Source: Ehrlichia japonica (GTDB taxonomy: Bacteria > Pseudomonadota > Alphaproteobacteria > Rickettsiales > Anaplasmataceae). From it: a stretch of 64,000 nucleotides of DNA. Below, one piece after another: positions 1-9,845 of this stretch. The stretch covers positions 930,001-994,000 of the forward strand of contig NZ_CP007474.1 of assembly GCF_000632845.1 (NCBI RefSeq), written 5' to 3'. The translations under genes were made by a program, and so were the position numbers. The notes beneath the pieces are model-generated. The model had not been told where the DNA came from. It saw nothing but the letters and a program-made list of their open reading frames with translations, and did not search any database. Position 1 is the first letter of the stretch. Each line of letters begins with the position of its first letter.

Positions 1-114
1 ACTACTTTTAAAAATGTAGCTCCTTCGCAAAACCATAAATACACTTAAGAATAAAAAAAAGAACAATTACATACTACTCCTTAATATATGACTACCATAA
101 AATATGAGATAACA

Positions 115-3100
115 TTAAATTAAAACACTATTAATCTCAATATCTCTTACCCAATTTAACTTAAAAATTTCTACAAAGACTAAAGGAGTAATTAAAAAGC
201 TATTTGGCAACCGAATTGTAACATGATTACTTACAAGGACTAGATCAATTAATACAACAGTGGGCCCCCTATCTTTTAATAAACTGGATAGCTCTTTTAT
301 TACAATACTATCCTCAGCATTAGCATATATAACCATATTTTTTATAATAGAAGAAATTTTGCTTTCAAAACTATGAATATTCTTACCAAGCAATCTCACT
401 GAAGTACTATAAAAAGCATTATCCATTTCAATAATTACAGATGCACCACTAGTAAATAAATCTTTGTTGTCTTCTATTATACTACCATTATAAAAAACTA
501 TTTCATGAATGTTATAAGGATCAGAAAGAGTTACAACTGCAAATTTATCTTTATTCGTAGAACGAACTTTAACATTAGAAATTATGCCTGCAATTTTATT
601 ATTATAAAAAGATACATCATCATAATTAATAAACCCTATATTTAATTTTTTTAAAAGATATTTATAATTCTCCATAGGATGATGATTCAGATAAAAGCCT
701 ATAGAGGAAAATTCATTATTTAATTTTTCCTCCTTAGTCCAATCATCAGTTTCTGATAGCTTATAATGATTCCTATCATTAAATAAACTAAACTGATTAA
801 AATTAGAATTGTATTTATTATACTCAATAATATCCAAAAATAAAAAAACTGATTCAAAAAGCTGTTTTCTATTGCTATGAATACTATCTAGAACTCCTGC
901 CTTAATAATACTTTCCAATATTCTCTTATGTACACACTTGGTACTTACTCTATCAATAAAATCCCATATATCTTTATAAGCAACATCATCTACTATTTCC
1001 TTTGCTGAGTGCTGTCCTACATTTTTAAGAGCTCCAAGAGCATATCTAATAGATGATGTTCCTTCAATAGTAAAGAATACCTTAGAAAAGTTAATATCCG
1101 GAGGCAATATTTCAATACCATGCAACTTTGCTTGATGACACAACATCTCTAACTTATCTTTATCTGCTATATCCAAATTCATAGAAGCAGTAAAAAATTC
1201 TAGTGTATAATTAGCTTTTAAATAAGCTGTTTGATAACTAATTAAAGCATAAGCTGCAGCATGCGATTTATTAAATCCATAACCTGCAAACTTCGCTACT
1301 AAATCAAAAATATAGCTCGCTTTTTCTTCCTCTATCCCATTGTTAACAGCACCATTTATAAAAGCTCTGCGTTGATTATCCATTTCCTCTTTGATCTTCT
1401 TTCCCATTGCACGTCTTAACAAATCTGCTTCACCCAAACTATATCCTGCCATTATCTTAGCAATTTCCATTACTTGCTCTTGGTAAATTATAACTCCAAA
1501 AGTCTCTTTAAGAACATCTTCTAAAATTGGGTGTATATAATCCGGCCTCTCAAGCCCATGCTTACGTGCTATGTATATAGATATGTTATCCATAGGACCT
1601 GGTCTATACAGAGAAATTAATGCTATAATGTCGTTTATACTATCTGGCTTTAGTTTACTAATTACTTCTCTCATGCCTGAACTTTCAAGCTGGAATACCC
1701 CAACAGAATCACCTGTAGACAACATTTCATATGTTTTTTTATCATTTAAAGGAATACATGATATATTAACACTCTTACCCCTTCTATTAACTAAATGACA
1801 AATCTGATTTATTACAGTTAACGTCCGCAACCCCAAAAAATCAAATTTCACTAATCCTGCTTTCTCAGTATATTTCATATTATACTGAGTAATAGGAAGA
1901 AAAGATGTGCTATCATAATACAAAGGCAGTAACTCTTCTAATTTTCTATCACAAATTACAATACCTGCAGCATGTATTGAAACATGCCTATAAAGTCCTT
2001 CAAGCTTCAATGATATTTCTAACAATTTAGCAACTGTTTCATCATCATCTCGTTCTTTCTGTAAATTTTTATCCATTTCTATCGCTTCGGATAAAGTAAC
2101 AGGCCTAACTGGATTATGAGGAATCATTTTACAGATTCGGTCTACCTGAAAATAAGGCATCTGCATAACTCTACCTACATCACGAAGTACAGCTTTAGCT
2201 TGTAACTTACCAAAAGTTATGATGTGAGCAACATAACCATATTTTTTCCTTACATACTCTATAACGTAATCTCTCTTTTCTTGACAAAAATCAATATCAA
2301 AATCCGGCATCGAAATACGATCAGGGTTTAAAAATCTTTCAAAAATTAACCCAAATTCTATAGGATCAAGATCAGTAATTTGCAAAGACCAAGCAACAAG
2401 AGAACCAGCTCCAGATCCTCTACCAGGACCCACCATTATATCATTTCTTTTACTCCAACATATAAAATCGGATACTATTAAAAAATATCCAGCATAATCC
2501 ATCGAAATAATAATATCCAATTCATAATGCAATCTTTCATAATACTTAGAAACTTGCTCTTCAGATAAATTTTTACCTGTTAAACGATTGTTCAAACCAT
2601 CAATGGCCTGACTTACTAATTCCTGACTTTCATTTTTACCACCCGAACACGGAAAATGAGGTAACATAGGCTTTCTAGTTTCTGGCATAAAAGAACAACG
2701 CTGTGCTATTAACACAGTATTGGAAACTGCTTCAGGAATATCCTTGAACAATTCATACATCTCATCAGAAGACTTAAAATAATGCTCTTCCGTAAACATC
2801 TTTCTATCTTCCTGAGCAATATAATTACCATCTGATATGCAAGATAAAACATCATGTGCTAAAAAATCATTTCTCTCTGCAAACAACACATCATTTGTAG
2901 CAACCAATGGTAGATCTTTTTCATAAGCAAAACTAATAAGTGTTCTCTCTATAAATCGTTCTTCTTCTACTCCATGACGCTGAAGTTCAACATAAAGATT
3001 TTCCTTAAAAGCAAGCAATAACTTATCTATAATGCCATAGTCAATTACATTCCCTAACAAAAGTTGAGCCAAAAATCCATCATGACCTCCTGTTAGAACA

Positions 3101-3477
3101 ATAATGCCATCTTTCAGCTCAATAAGTTCTTCTAAATCTATTCTATTAATTTTGTTAGATTGATTATCTTTAAATGAATTACTAACAAGATTAACAATAT
3201 TATTATATCCTACTTGATCTTTTACCAATAATACCAGTTCTCCAATATTATCATCACCATAACTTATCATTATGTTGCAGCCTATTATAGGCTGCACACC
3301 TGAACTAGATGCACAATAAGAAAATTCTAAAGATCCAAACAGATTCCCTGAATCTGTCAATGCCAACGCAGGCATATTATATTGAACACATAAGTTCACT
3401 AAAGAATCTATTTTTATCATCCCATGAAGTAAAGAGTAATCACTATGAGACCTAAGATGAACAAATATTTGACTCAT
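115..3477 (-). CDS. dnaE: DNA polymerase III alpha subunit
   Basis: Replicative polymerase catalytic subunit that extends DNA in the cytoplasmic Pol III holoenzyme. With the ATG at 3477 it is 1120 residues, close to the usual 1150-1170. The N-terminal PHP domain starts at once (HLRSHSDYS, residues 7-15). A GPGRGSGAGS loop lies near residue 350 and the catalytic aspartates sit in PDFDIDF at 391-397, matching the palm of family C polymerases. An in-frame TTG three codons upstream (3486) would give a slightly longer form, but MSQ fits the family start better; neither has a clear ribosome binding site. It stands alone, followed only by spacer to the window edge. Confidence 0.97.
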   Translation of the reverse strand: MSQIFVHLRSHSDYSLLHGMIKIDSLVNLCVQYNMPALALTDSGNLFGSLEFSYCASSSGVQPIIGCNIMISYGDDNIGELVLLVKDQVGYNNIVNLVSNSFKDNQSNKINRIDLEELIELKDGIIVLTGGHDGFLAQLLLGNVIDYGIIDKLLLAFKENLYVELQRHGVEEERFIERTLISFAYEKDLPLVATNDVLFAERNDFLAHDVLSCISDGNYIAQEDRKMFTEEHYFKSSDEMYELFKDIPEAVSNTVLIAQRCSFMPETRKPMLPHFPCSGGKNESQELVSQAIDGLNNRLTGKNLSEEQVSKYYERLHYELDIIISMDYAGYFLIVSDFICWSKRNDIMVGPGRGSGAGSLVAWSLQITDLDPIEFGLIFERFLNPDRISMPDFDIDFCQEKRDYVIEYVRKKYGYVAHIITFGKLQAKAVLRDVGRVMQMPYFQVDRICKMIPHNPVRPVTLSEAIEMDKNLQKERDDDETVAKLLEISLKLEGLYRHVSIHAAGIVICDRKLEELLPLYYDSTSFLPITQYNMKYTEKAGLVKFDFLGLRTLTVINQICHLVNRRGKSVNISCIPLNDKKTYEMLSTGDSVGVFQLESSGMREVISKLKPDSINDIIALISLYRPGPMDNISIYIARKHGLERPDYIHPILEDVLKETFGVIIYQEQVMEIAKIMAGYSLGEADLLRRAMGKKIKEEMDNQRRAFINGAVNNGIEEEKASYIFDLVAKFAGYGFNKSHAAAYALISYQTAYLKANYTLEFFTASMNLDIADKDKLEMLCHQAKLHGIEILPPDINFSKVFFTIEGTSSIRYALGALKNVGQHSAKEIVDDVAYKDIWDFIDRVSTKCVHKRILESIIKAGVLDSIHSNRKQLFESVFLFLDIIEYNKYNSNFNQFSLFNDRNHYKLSETDDWTKEEKLNNEFSSIGFYLNHHPMENYKYLLKKLNIGFINYDDVSFYNNKIAGIISNVKVRSTNKDKFAVVTLSDPYNIHEIVFYNGSIIEDNKDLFTSGASVIIEMDNAFYSTSVRLLGKNIHSFESKISSIIKNMVIYANAEDSIVIKELSSLLKDRGPTVVLIDLVLVSNHVTIRLPNSFLITPLVFVEIFKLNWVRDIEINSVLI

Positions 3478-4417
3478 AATTACCAATTAATAAGCAATTT
3501 TCACAGTTAATCTATCAAATAATACAAATATGTTTTTAGTAAGAGTTATCAAACATTTAACCATCTCTAAAACTAGAGTATCCTACCCAATACTTAATTT
3601 ATATTTAATAAATAGATATACAATAATAATTTATAACAACAAATCAAAAAGCAAAATTGTAGTAATAAAAGTTATTGTAATCAGAACGTTATAAAATGGT
3701 TTTATGCTTATTTAAAATAAGCAAGAAATCAAATAGATATAATTAACCCACAGTAGATAATCTATGTACATTTTATAGTAATAGCACTTTTACACACTTA
3801 CTATGTTTTTCATTAGGAATACTCAGATCTATATTTCAAAATCACGAATACTTATAAAAATACTAACTCAGGTCATAATATTAAAATTTGACAACAACAT
3901 ACTGATACACAATTTGAATGACTAAAAATTAAACAAGTTATATACGTTATCCATTATTAAGCAACCTATGTACACCTATAGTAATTATTAAAATTAATAT
4001 ATAGTACTTACACACTTACTACGTTTTTTACTAAGCATACTCAGATCTATATTTCAAAATTGCGAACACCTATAAAGATAATAAATCAAATCACTATATT
4101 AAGATTTGACAATAATATGCTACCATACAATTTAAATGACTAAAAATTAAATGGTTATACACACATTATCTGTCATTCATTAAGCAACTTATGTACACTC
4201 TATAGTAATTACTGAATAAAAAACACAGCATTCACACCCCACCTGTGAGTATCAAAATACTCAGTACATACCATTAAAAAAAACTACTGAACATTTAAAA
4301 AAATAACCTAAGTTATACAATTAAAGTTCAGAAAATTACCTAATAATATCATTCTACACATGCGATTTATTATTTTAGTGATAATAGTACACTTTATTAT
4401 ATAGCAGCAAAATTTCT
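3478..4417. other. spacer between dnaE and the first EndoU-like gene
   Basis: AT-rich spacer of about 0.9 kb with no credible gene on either strand. Its main content is a degenerate direct repeat at about 3750-4215, listed separately. Confidence 0.7.
3750..4215. repeat. degenerate direct repeat, period about 205-223 bp
   Basis: Two diverged units plus the start of a third can be aligned by eye. The anchor CTATGTACA-like sequence recurs at 3761, 3965 and 4188. The phrase ACTCAGATCTATATTTCAAAAT recurs in shortened form near 3822 and 4030, and a TTTGACAAYAA-containing stretch recurs near 3888 and 4107. A weaker relative lies in the 3' flank of the second EndoU-like gene near 5690-5770. The units carry many substitutions and small indels, so this is an old duplication, and no open frame is kept. 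Confidence 0.75.
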
Positions 4418-5260
4418 TTATTTTACACAATTACATTCTGTTTCCCCAGGATCACATTCTGGTGCCAAAGTCGAATAGAAAGTAAAAATAGCATCTTTCT
4501 TCGCTACAAATGTATAAGCCACACCATTATTATTATAAAGACATTTTTTTGTAACATCATCACTTAACTTTGTATGCTTAGAAAATTCTTTGTATGCTTT
4601 TGTTGCATTCAATATAATTTCATCAGCATGTGTAAAATCACAACCTTTTCTATGGTCAATAGTTAATTGATTGTTAGAATTTCTAAATATTACCCCAATT
4701 GTATAAACTTTATCACTTACTTCATCAACAACAGCACTATCATAGTGCCGACCAGCCCAATGATTTTCCTGAGCCTGAACATAACGACCAAAAAAATGCA
4801 TACCACCTAATTTAAGCGTTTCAGGCTGCCCACACATAATATGAGCAAAAGCTTGTTGATTAAACCATAACTCCGTTAGTTCATCTTTAAACTGTGCCAG
4901 ATCTGCATTCGGAGTAAATACTTGATGATTTAAGCCTTCATAAAGTTTATCAACATATTCTTTATATTCTGTATTATCCAACATAAGTTTAAAAAAGCTT
5001 GCTCTAGGAGCATTACCCCAGTTTCCACAAACATTTAGTACAGCCCTATCAAATTTATTCATTTCAGGAGCAACAGGCAATTCACAGTCACTATCTTCAG
5101 TAACTTTAAAAAAAGGATTCATGATAGATTTATTCATGAGACATCCGGTAGAATCTACTTGTTTTTTTACAATCTCATCAGAAACATGAAGACATGAACA
5201 AGCAATCAAGCTAACTGGAAAAAAAATAACCCAAAACCATACATACTTACAAATTCTCAT
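4418..5260 (-). CDS. secreted EndoU-like nuclease, paralog 1
   Basis: Probable exported protein of 280 residues with a C-terminal EndoU-type ribonuclease fold. The start is the ATG at 5260, with GAGAG upstream; a TTG five codons earlier is less likely because the paralog begins at the equivalent ATG. The N-terminus is a hydrophobic signal peptide ending in LIACSC, so lipidation at a cysteine is possible. The EndoU signature is FAHIMCGQ (His about 140) followed 15 residues later by GGMHFFGRY (His about 155). Then come HRKG (a candidate catalytic Lys near 205) and a C-terminal strand ending in TFYSTLAP, like the GxIxTxYP end of bacterial EndoU toxins. Mature cysteines suggest disulfides. The family assignment is made from motifs only; substrate and target are unknown. 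Confidence 0.7.
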   Translation of the reverse strand: MRICKYVWFWVIFFPVSLIACSCLHVSDEIVKKQVDSTGCLMNKSIMNPFFKVTEDSDCELPVAPEMNKFDRAVLNVCGNWGNAPRASFFKLMLDNTEYKEYVDKLYEGLNHQVFTPNADLAQFKDELTELWFNQQAFAHIMCGQPETLKLGGMHFFGRYVQAQENHWAGRHYDSAVVDEVSDKVYTIGVIFRNSNNQLTIDHRKGCDFTHADEIILNATKAYKEFSKHTKLSDDVTKKCLYNNNGVAYTFVAKKDAIFTFYSTLAPECDPGETECNCVK

Positions 5261-5802
5261 AACACCATCTCTCAAATTACTTCAAAAATACAAAATTTAG
5301 CATGTAAATTAATAATCAATATCGTTATATTTCGAGATAATCATCCTTTTAACTTAAAAATACATAACATTCACAAAATCCGTACAATAAAAATATTTAT
5401 CTATCAATGTGTTCAATCGTACAACATAAGAAATCACAATGTTTTATTTAATAGTACAAGTCATATCCAATAATTTCTAAATAATAAGGCTATTGTACAA
5501 GATCTTAGATAACAAACTAACATTAAGAAACAGAATATAATCCATTATCACACAAAAATTATTACCATTTAGTAAAAACAACAAAAACTCAATAAACAAA
5601 ATGCCTAAGGTTAAATATTTGATACATACAAAAAAATTACAATAGTTTATTTTAGCATAGTTAAGAGTTTAAAATATTCACGTTTTCTAAGCAATATAAA
5701 AACAATTCGTATAAAAAAATTTAATAATAATGTGCTACTACACAGTTATATGTAACTATATTGATACATTAACATGCATAGTAGCACACAACAAATTGAT
5801 CC
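5261..5802. other. spacer between the two EndoU-like genes
   Basis: About 540 bp with no gene seen. The part next to paralog 1 should hold its promoter. The part near 5690-5770, in the 3' flank of paralog 2, has a TTTAATAATAATGTGCTACT-like stretch that resembles the repeat unit in the 3' flank of paralog 1, so the duplication probably included flanking DNA. Confidence 0.55.
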
Positions 5803-6612
5803 CTATTGTATACAGCTACACTCTGTTTCACCTCTTGCACAATTTGGTGTTAAATCTGCAAAAAATGTAACAATGGAGCCTTTACGAGCTACAACTACAT
5901 AAGTAATACCTTCACTATCATAAAGACAGTGTTTAGATCTCCTTGACTCTAATCGTGAAGAAAATGCTTTATAAGCATTTGTAGCATGCAGTATAATCTC
6001 ATTAGCATGTAAAAAATCATAACCCTTTCTATGGTCAACTACTAATTTTCCACTACGATTTTTAAATACAACTCCAATAGTAAATACTTTATCACTAATT
6101 TCATCGGATACACTACCATAATGTCTACCAGCCCATCTATTTTCTTGAGCTTGTATGTAACGTCCAAAGAAATGCATACCACTTAACCTACCTCGTCTAG
6201 GTTGCCCACACATTATATGAGTGAATCCATCCCTATTAAACCATAACTCTGCTAGTTCATTTTTAAACTTATCAAGATCTGCATTTGGAGTAACCACTTG
6301 ATGATTCAATCCTTGATATATCTCATCAACATATTTTTTATACTCTTTTTTATTTAACATATCTTTAAAGTCTTTTAGTTTTGGAGTACTACCCCAATCA
6401 CCACAAATATCCAAGACAGCTTTGTCAAATTCATTAAGCACAGGAGGATCAAGCAAATCATCACATTTATGATATTCCCCTGTTCTAAAAAAAGGATTTA
6501 TACCAGACGGGTTATTAGCACATTGATTGGATATATCAACTGCAGTTACAGATAATATCAGACAGAATGGCAACAGAAAAAAGCAGAAATATATATATTT
6601 ATAAAATCTCAT
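5803..6612 (-). CDS. secreted EndoU-like nuclease, paralog 2
   Basis: A 269-residue paralog of the preceding gene, similar along its whole length and in the same direction, so they arose by tandem duplication. The ATG at 6612 has GAGGAA about nine bases upstream. Residues 1-24 are a signal peptide (hydrophobic core FFLLPFCLILSVTA). The EndoU-type residues are kept: FTHIMCGQ (H132), SGMHFFGRY (H147), DHRKG (K196) and the terminal strand SIVTFFADL. A cysteine-rich tail (GETECSC) is shared with paralog 1. Both copies retain the putative catalytic residues, which argues that both are functional. In known EndoU enzymes such residues cleave RNA at uridylates; whether the target here is bacterial or host RNA is not shown. 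Confidence 0.7.
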   Translation of the reverse strand: MRFYKYIYFCFFLLPFCLILSVTAVDISNQCANNPSGINPFFRTGEYHKCDDLLDPPVLNEFDKAVLDICGDWGSTPKLKDFKDMLNKKEYKKYVDEIYQGLNHQVVTPNADLDKFKNELAELWFNRDGFTHIMCGQPRRGRLSGMHFFGRYIQAQENRWAGRHYGSVSDEISDKVFTIGVVFKNRSGKLVVDHRKGYDFLHANEIILHATNAYKAFSSRLESRRSKHCLYDSEGITYVVVARKGSIVTFFADLTPNCARGETECSCIQ

Positions 6613-6756
6613 AACATTATTTCCTCAAATAATAAAAAAATTAACTTATTTAACGTCAAGATGATTGTACTATTTTTTAGATTTTTTTCCACGTAAAAAA
6701 GCATTGTCAAGTAAACTAAAAACATTACAATGACATGATACATAGTACAAAAGTCA

Positions 6757-7047
6757 ATGGATGTCATTCAAAAAATAAAAAGTAAAATTACATCAGCGTT
6801 AAATGTATTCAAGATTGAAATAATAGATGAATCTTTTAAGCATAGAGATCATGTTTTTCAATCTATTTATAGTACTTCACATTTAAAAGTACAAATAGTA
6901 TCTAACGATTTTTTAGAAATAAGTATAATCAACAGACACAAATTATTGTATAAGATTTTAGAGGACGAAATAAAACTGATACACTCAATTTCGTTTTCAC
7001 TTTATACAAAAGCAGAGTACAACACTCTTTTAGAAGAAAGTAACTAA
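6757..7047 (+). CDS. bolA: BolA family protein
   Basis: A 96-residue BolA-type protein. BolA proteins bind monothiol glutaredoxins and Fe-S clusters and influence iron handling and morphology. The family pattern is visible as HLKVQIVSNDF (43-53), then NRHKLLYKIL (59-68), where the RH of the usual RHR loop is kept (His 61), then the terminal LYTKAEY. Length is typical. It is divergent from the EndoU-like gene, with a 144-bp shared upstream region. No glutaredoxin gene is in the window. Confidence 0.88.
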   Translation: MDVIQKIKSKITSALNVFKIEIIDESFKHRDHVFQSIYSTSHLKVQIVSNDFLEISIINRHKLLYKILEDEIKLIHSISFSLYTKAEYNTLLEESN

Positions 7048-7438
7048 GTACTACTATATCCAATAACACAGTTAAATAACCAATATTAATAAACAAACAT
7101 TGGAAAAGATATTAACAAACCATTACTTAATCCACCTCCTATGAAGTACAACAAACTATTCTGTACATTAACATAAAATTCTACTATTTAAGTCTTCCAA
7201 AATAAACCAAAAGCAGCATTAATACTAACAGATTATCACATCATATGAGATCACATTATCATCAATTCTATAATCATAGCCACAGCTTATATAACTTTAA
7301 CCCAATAAACTGATATTTAGTGTAAATCCTATTTATATCCAAAGTGTCACTAAAGAAAAAGTAATTAATCATCATGTATAGATTTTATTATCTCACATTA
7401 TTATCTTACAAATACAAATCATATAAATATTAGTTTCT
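7048..7438. other. spacer between bolA and pdxH (convergent)
   Basis: About 390 bp without a gene. A stretch at 7309-7340 (ACTGATATTTAGTGTAAAT) resembles the pdxH 3' coding sequence at 7492-7523 (ACTGATACCTAGTGTGAAT), consistent with a decayed downstream copy of that gene end. A perfect AGGAGG on the minus strand (7135-7140) leads only to a three-codon frame. Confidence 0.5.
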
Positions 7439-8032
7439 CTACGGATATAGCTCTACAACATTCCATTCACACATACTATTATCTCTAGTATACTGATACC
7501 TAGTGTGAATTCTATCTAACCCTTCTTGCCAAAATTCCATTAATACTGGAACTACTACTACCCCAACCCAATAATCTGGTCTAGGTATTGGTTTTTCATG
7601 AAACTCTATCTTCATTCTTTCCATTAACGCAATAAAATCTTCCCTATTCTCTAAAATGCTTGACTGCTTGGAACACCAAGCACCTATTTGACTACCACGA
7701 GGCCTAGATGCATAATATGCATCTGCATCTTGACAAGATAGCATTTTTATTTCACCTTCAATCCTAACTTGCTTAGAAATATGACTCCAATCAAAAACAA
7801 GAGCAACAAGAGGATTTGCTGTCATTTCTTTCCCTTTACGGCTATTCATATTTGTAAAAAATACAAAACCTTGATCACTATATTTTTTTAATAACACAAC
7901 CCTTGCTGAAGGTTTTAAAGCTTCACTACATGTAGCAAGTACCATTGCTGTAGGATCTTTATGTTCAGAAGAAACTTCTAATACCTCATTGTACCATAAA
8001 TCAAACAATTCAATAGGATCCTTATTAATCAT
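7439..8032 (-). CDS. pdxH: pyridoxamine 5'-phosphate oxidase
   Basis: FMN-dependent oxidase that makes pyridoxal 5'-phosphate from PNP or PMP, the last step of vitamin B6 synthesis and salvage. The 197-residue protein shows the family landmarks: [11 protein letters not shown] (37-47) and [12 protein letters not shown] for FMN and substrate binding, VRIEGEI, the [11 protein letters not shown](C)S loop, and the C-terminal [12 protein letters not shown]. The usual C-terminal RLAP is replaced by ELYP. The ATG at 8032 has AAAGG upstream. PLP users in the window include bioF. Confidence 0.95.
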   Translation of the reverse strand: MINKDPIELFDLWYNEVLEVSSEHKDPTAMVLATCSEALKPSARVVLLKKYSDQGFVFFTNMNSRKGKEMTANPLVALVFDWSHISKQVRIEGEIKMLSCQDADAYYASRPRGSQIGAWCSKQSSILENREDFIALMERMKIEFHEKPIPRPDYWVGVVVVPVLMEFWQEGLDRIHTRYQYTRDNSMCEWNVVELYP

Positions 8033-8518
8033 ATTTTACCTTTAATATTAACTAACAGACTACCACTACATTCACACAATCCATATAATAAGGCTTCTTA
8101 CTTTATTCAATCAAATTACCCAAATTATTGTATAATATTCTTATCATAAATCGGTAATATTCATAAAAAAACAATACAATAGTTCTTTACAGTATATAAT
8201 AAGAATATTCAACTAAATCATACCTGCTATATATCTTTCAGATTATCTATCTTGTATTTCCTAATTTATAGCAGAATTAACAGTATTTCTTCGGAATAAA
8301 AATAAAAAATTCTGAACAAGCGAAGTTACTTCATAGTAAAATATGTCCTTCATTCATCAATCATTGGCTACATTACCTATTTACTAAACAGTAAACTCTT
8401 AATTAGATAAATATTTTTAGTATACAAAACCCTATTGAAAATATACCCTAATATAACATATGCACTACAAGTTAAAACCATATAACACACACTTTCACTT
8501 AATCTCTAATACATAAAA
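8033..8518. other. spacer upstream of pdxH
   Basis: About 490 bp with no gene seen. The part nearest pdxH must hold its promoter; a possible minus-strand TTGATT / TTATTA pair with 17-bp spacing lies roughly 70-110 bp upstream, but this is weak. The rest is featureless AT-rich DNA. Confidence 0.5.
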
Positions 8519-9457
8519 CTATAGACGGTTAATCCCCTCATCACTTAAAAGCATGTTACAAAAATCATTTATATTATTTTCATTCTCCTGTACAATCTTT
8601 TGAGCATCTCTCTTAACATTTTGTATATTTCCTGGAGAAGCATCGCTAAAATCACATTTAGAATATGTTATATTACCGGAAATTCTACAATATGTATCAT
8701 CTTCTTTTATAATTCTAGACATTTGATAATCTATAGCATCCAAGCCAGCATCAATGATAACAAACAGTATCTTATCAGCCCAATACAATAACGAATTTTG
8801 CAAACCTGAAAAATCTTTATTTACAGTACCACATCCCACAGACAAACAACATAATTTTTCATTTGGATACAACACTTGCGCTGCAGCATATGCTGCTATA
8901 ATAGGATTATTACATACAATAGAACTATCAACCAACAATTTCTTTTTATTATCTACAACTATCTTTTTAGGAGTAAAATAAGTAGGAGCAGCTACAGCAC
9001 CTCTTGTAATATCAGACACTTTTATATCACGATATTTATCTGTCCAACTTCTAAACATTACTGTTTGACTAGCATACAAATCATAACTTGGAACAATAAA
9101 ATTTGTTATCAAGTCTTTCATTACAACATCTCCAAATATTTCTTTTAGCACTGAATTCAAATTTTTATCGGAATATTTAGGCCCAACAATTAACGAAAAA
9201 ATACTCGAGTTAGAGAAAATCTTCCCAGAATATTTTAACATCAAATCTAACAAATCACTTGTATTGTACTTAGGTGTACCATCAACATTCTTAAGGCACA
9301 GTGCACCACCTATAAGACTACCAACTGAACTACCTGATACCAAGTCAAACACCTGACATAATGGTTTATTTATTCTTTTCTCTATTTCCTGCAGTATAGT
9401 TGCTGCTACTATACCTCTAACTCCACCCCCATCTATTGATAAAATATATTTAGTCAT
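8519..9457 (-). CDS. patatin-like phospholipase
   Basis: A 312-residue patatin-family lipid acyl hydrolase. The oxyanion loop is SIDGGGVRG (7-15), the nucleophile elbow GSSVG has Ser44, and the second dyad residue is Asp177 in VDSSIVCNNP. In most patatins this last motif is DGG/DGA; here the glycine positions are serines, while the Asp and the following N-P are kept. There is no signal peptide, as in the rickettsial patatin phospholipases that are exported by other routes. The ATG at 9457 has GAGG eight bases upstream. It stands alone. In an intracellular bacterium such an enzyme could act on host or own membranes; this is inference. Confidence 0.87.
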   Translation of the reverse strand: MTKYILSIDGGGVRGIVAATILQEIEKRINKPLCQVFDLVSGSSVGSLIGGALCLKNVDGTPKYNTSDLLDLMLKYSGKIFSNSSIFSLIVGPKYSDKNLNSVLKEIFGDVVMKDLITNFIVPSYDLYASQTVMFRSWTDKYRDIKVSDITRGAVAAPTYFTPKKIVVDNKKKLLVDSSIVCNNPIIAAYAAAQVLYPNEKLCCLSVGCGTVNKDFSGLQNSLLYWADKILFVIIDAGLDAIDYQMSRIIKEDDTYCRISGNITYSKCDFSDASPGNIQNVKRDAQKIVQENENNINDFCNMLLSDEGINRL

Positions 9458-9845
9458 AACTATACCTCACGTACTTCATTATTTAACTCTATTTAAAAAT
9501 ATAAACTGATATTATACTAGATTTACAATAATACAAAACAATGTATCTGATATCCATAACTCTTTTCTCAGCATATCAGTATAATAATTCTTTTTTACAG
9601 ATTATTAATATATCTCTTAACACATAAAATAAGGTTATAATATGTTTTCATTAGCAACAATATACTCTGTCTTTCTTGTATTTTTAATATATTAGCATTA
9701 CTTACTTATTGCTTTTATTGAAAAACTAACAACACATAGTATAGTTCTATATAGAACTACAAAGAAACATCACTATTAACATAAATCTCACACAGTAATT
9801 AAGGTATACGAATCTGCATATCTGAAAAACTTACCTGAAGATTAA
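9458..9845. other. spacer between esterase and patatin-like genes
   Basis: About 390 bp, no gene seen on either strand. It should contain the promoter of the patatin-like gene. Confidence 0.5.

Noticed and set aside
7135-7140. Perfect minus-strand AGGAGG
   Set aside because: The only start codon at a fitting distance opens a three-codon frame, so it is a chance match or not used.
8600-9148. Plus-strand frames opposite the patatin-like gene
   Set aside because: Shadows of a gene with clear catalytic motifs.
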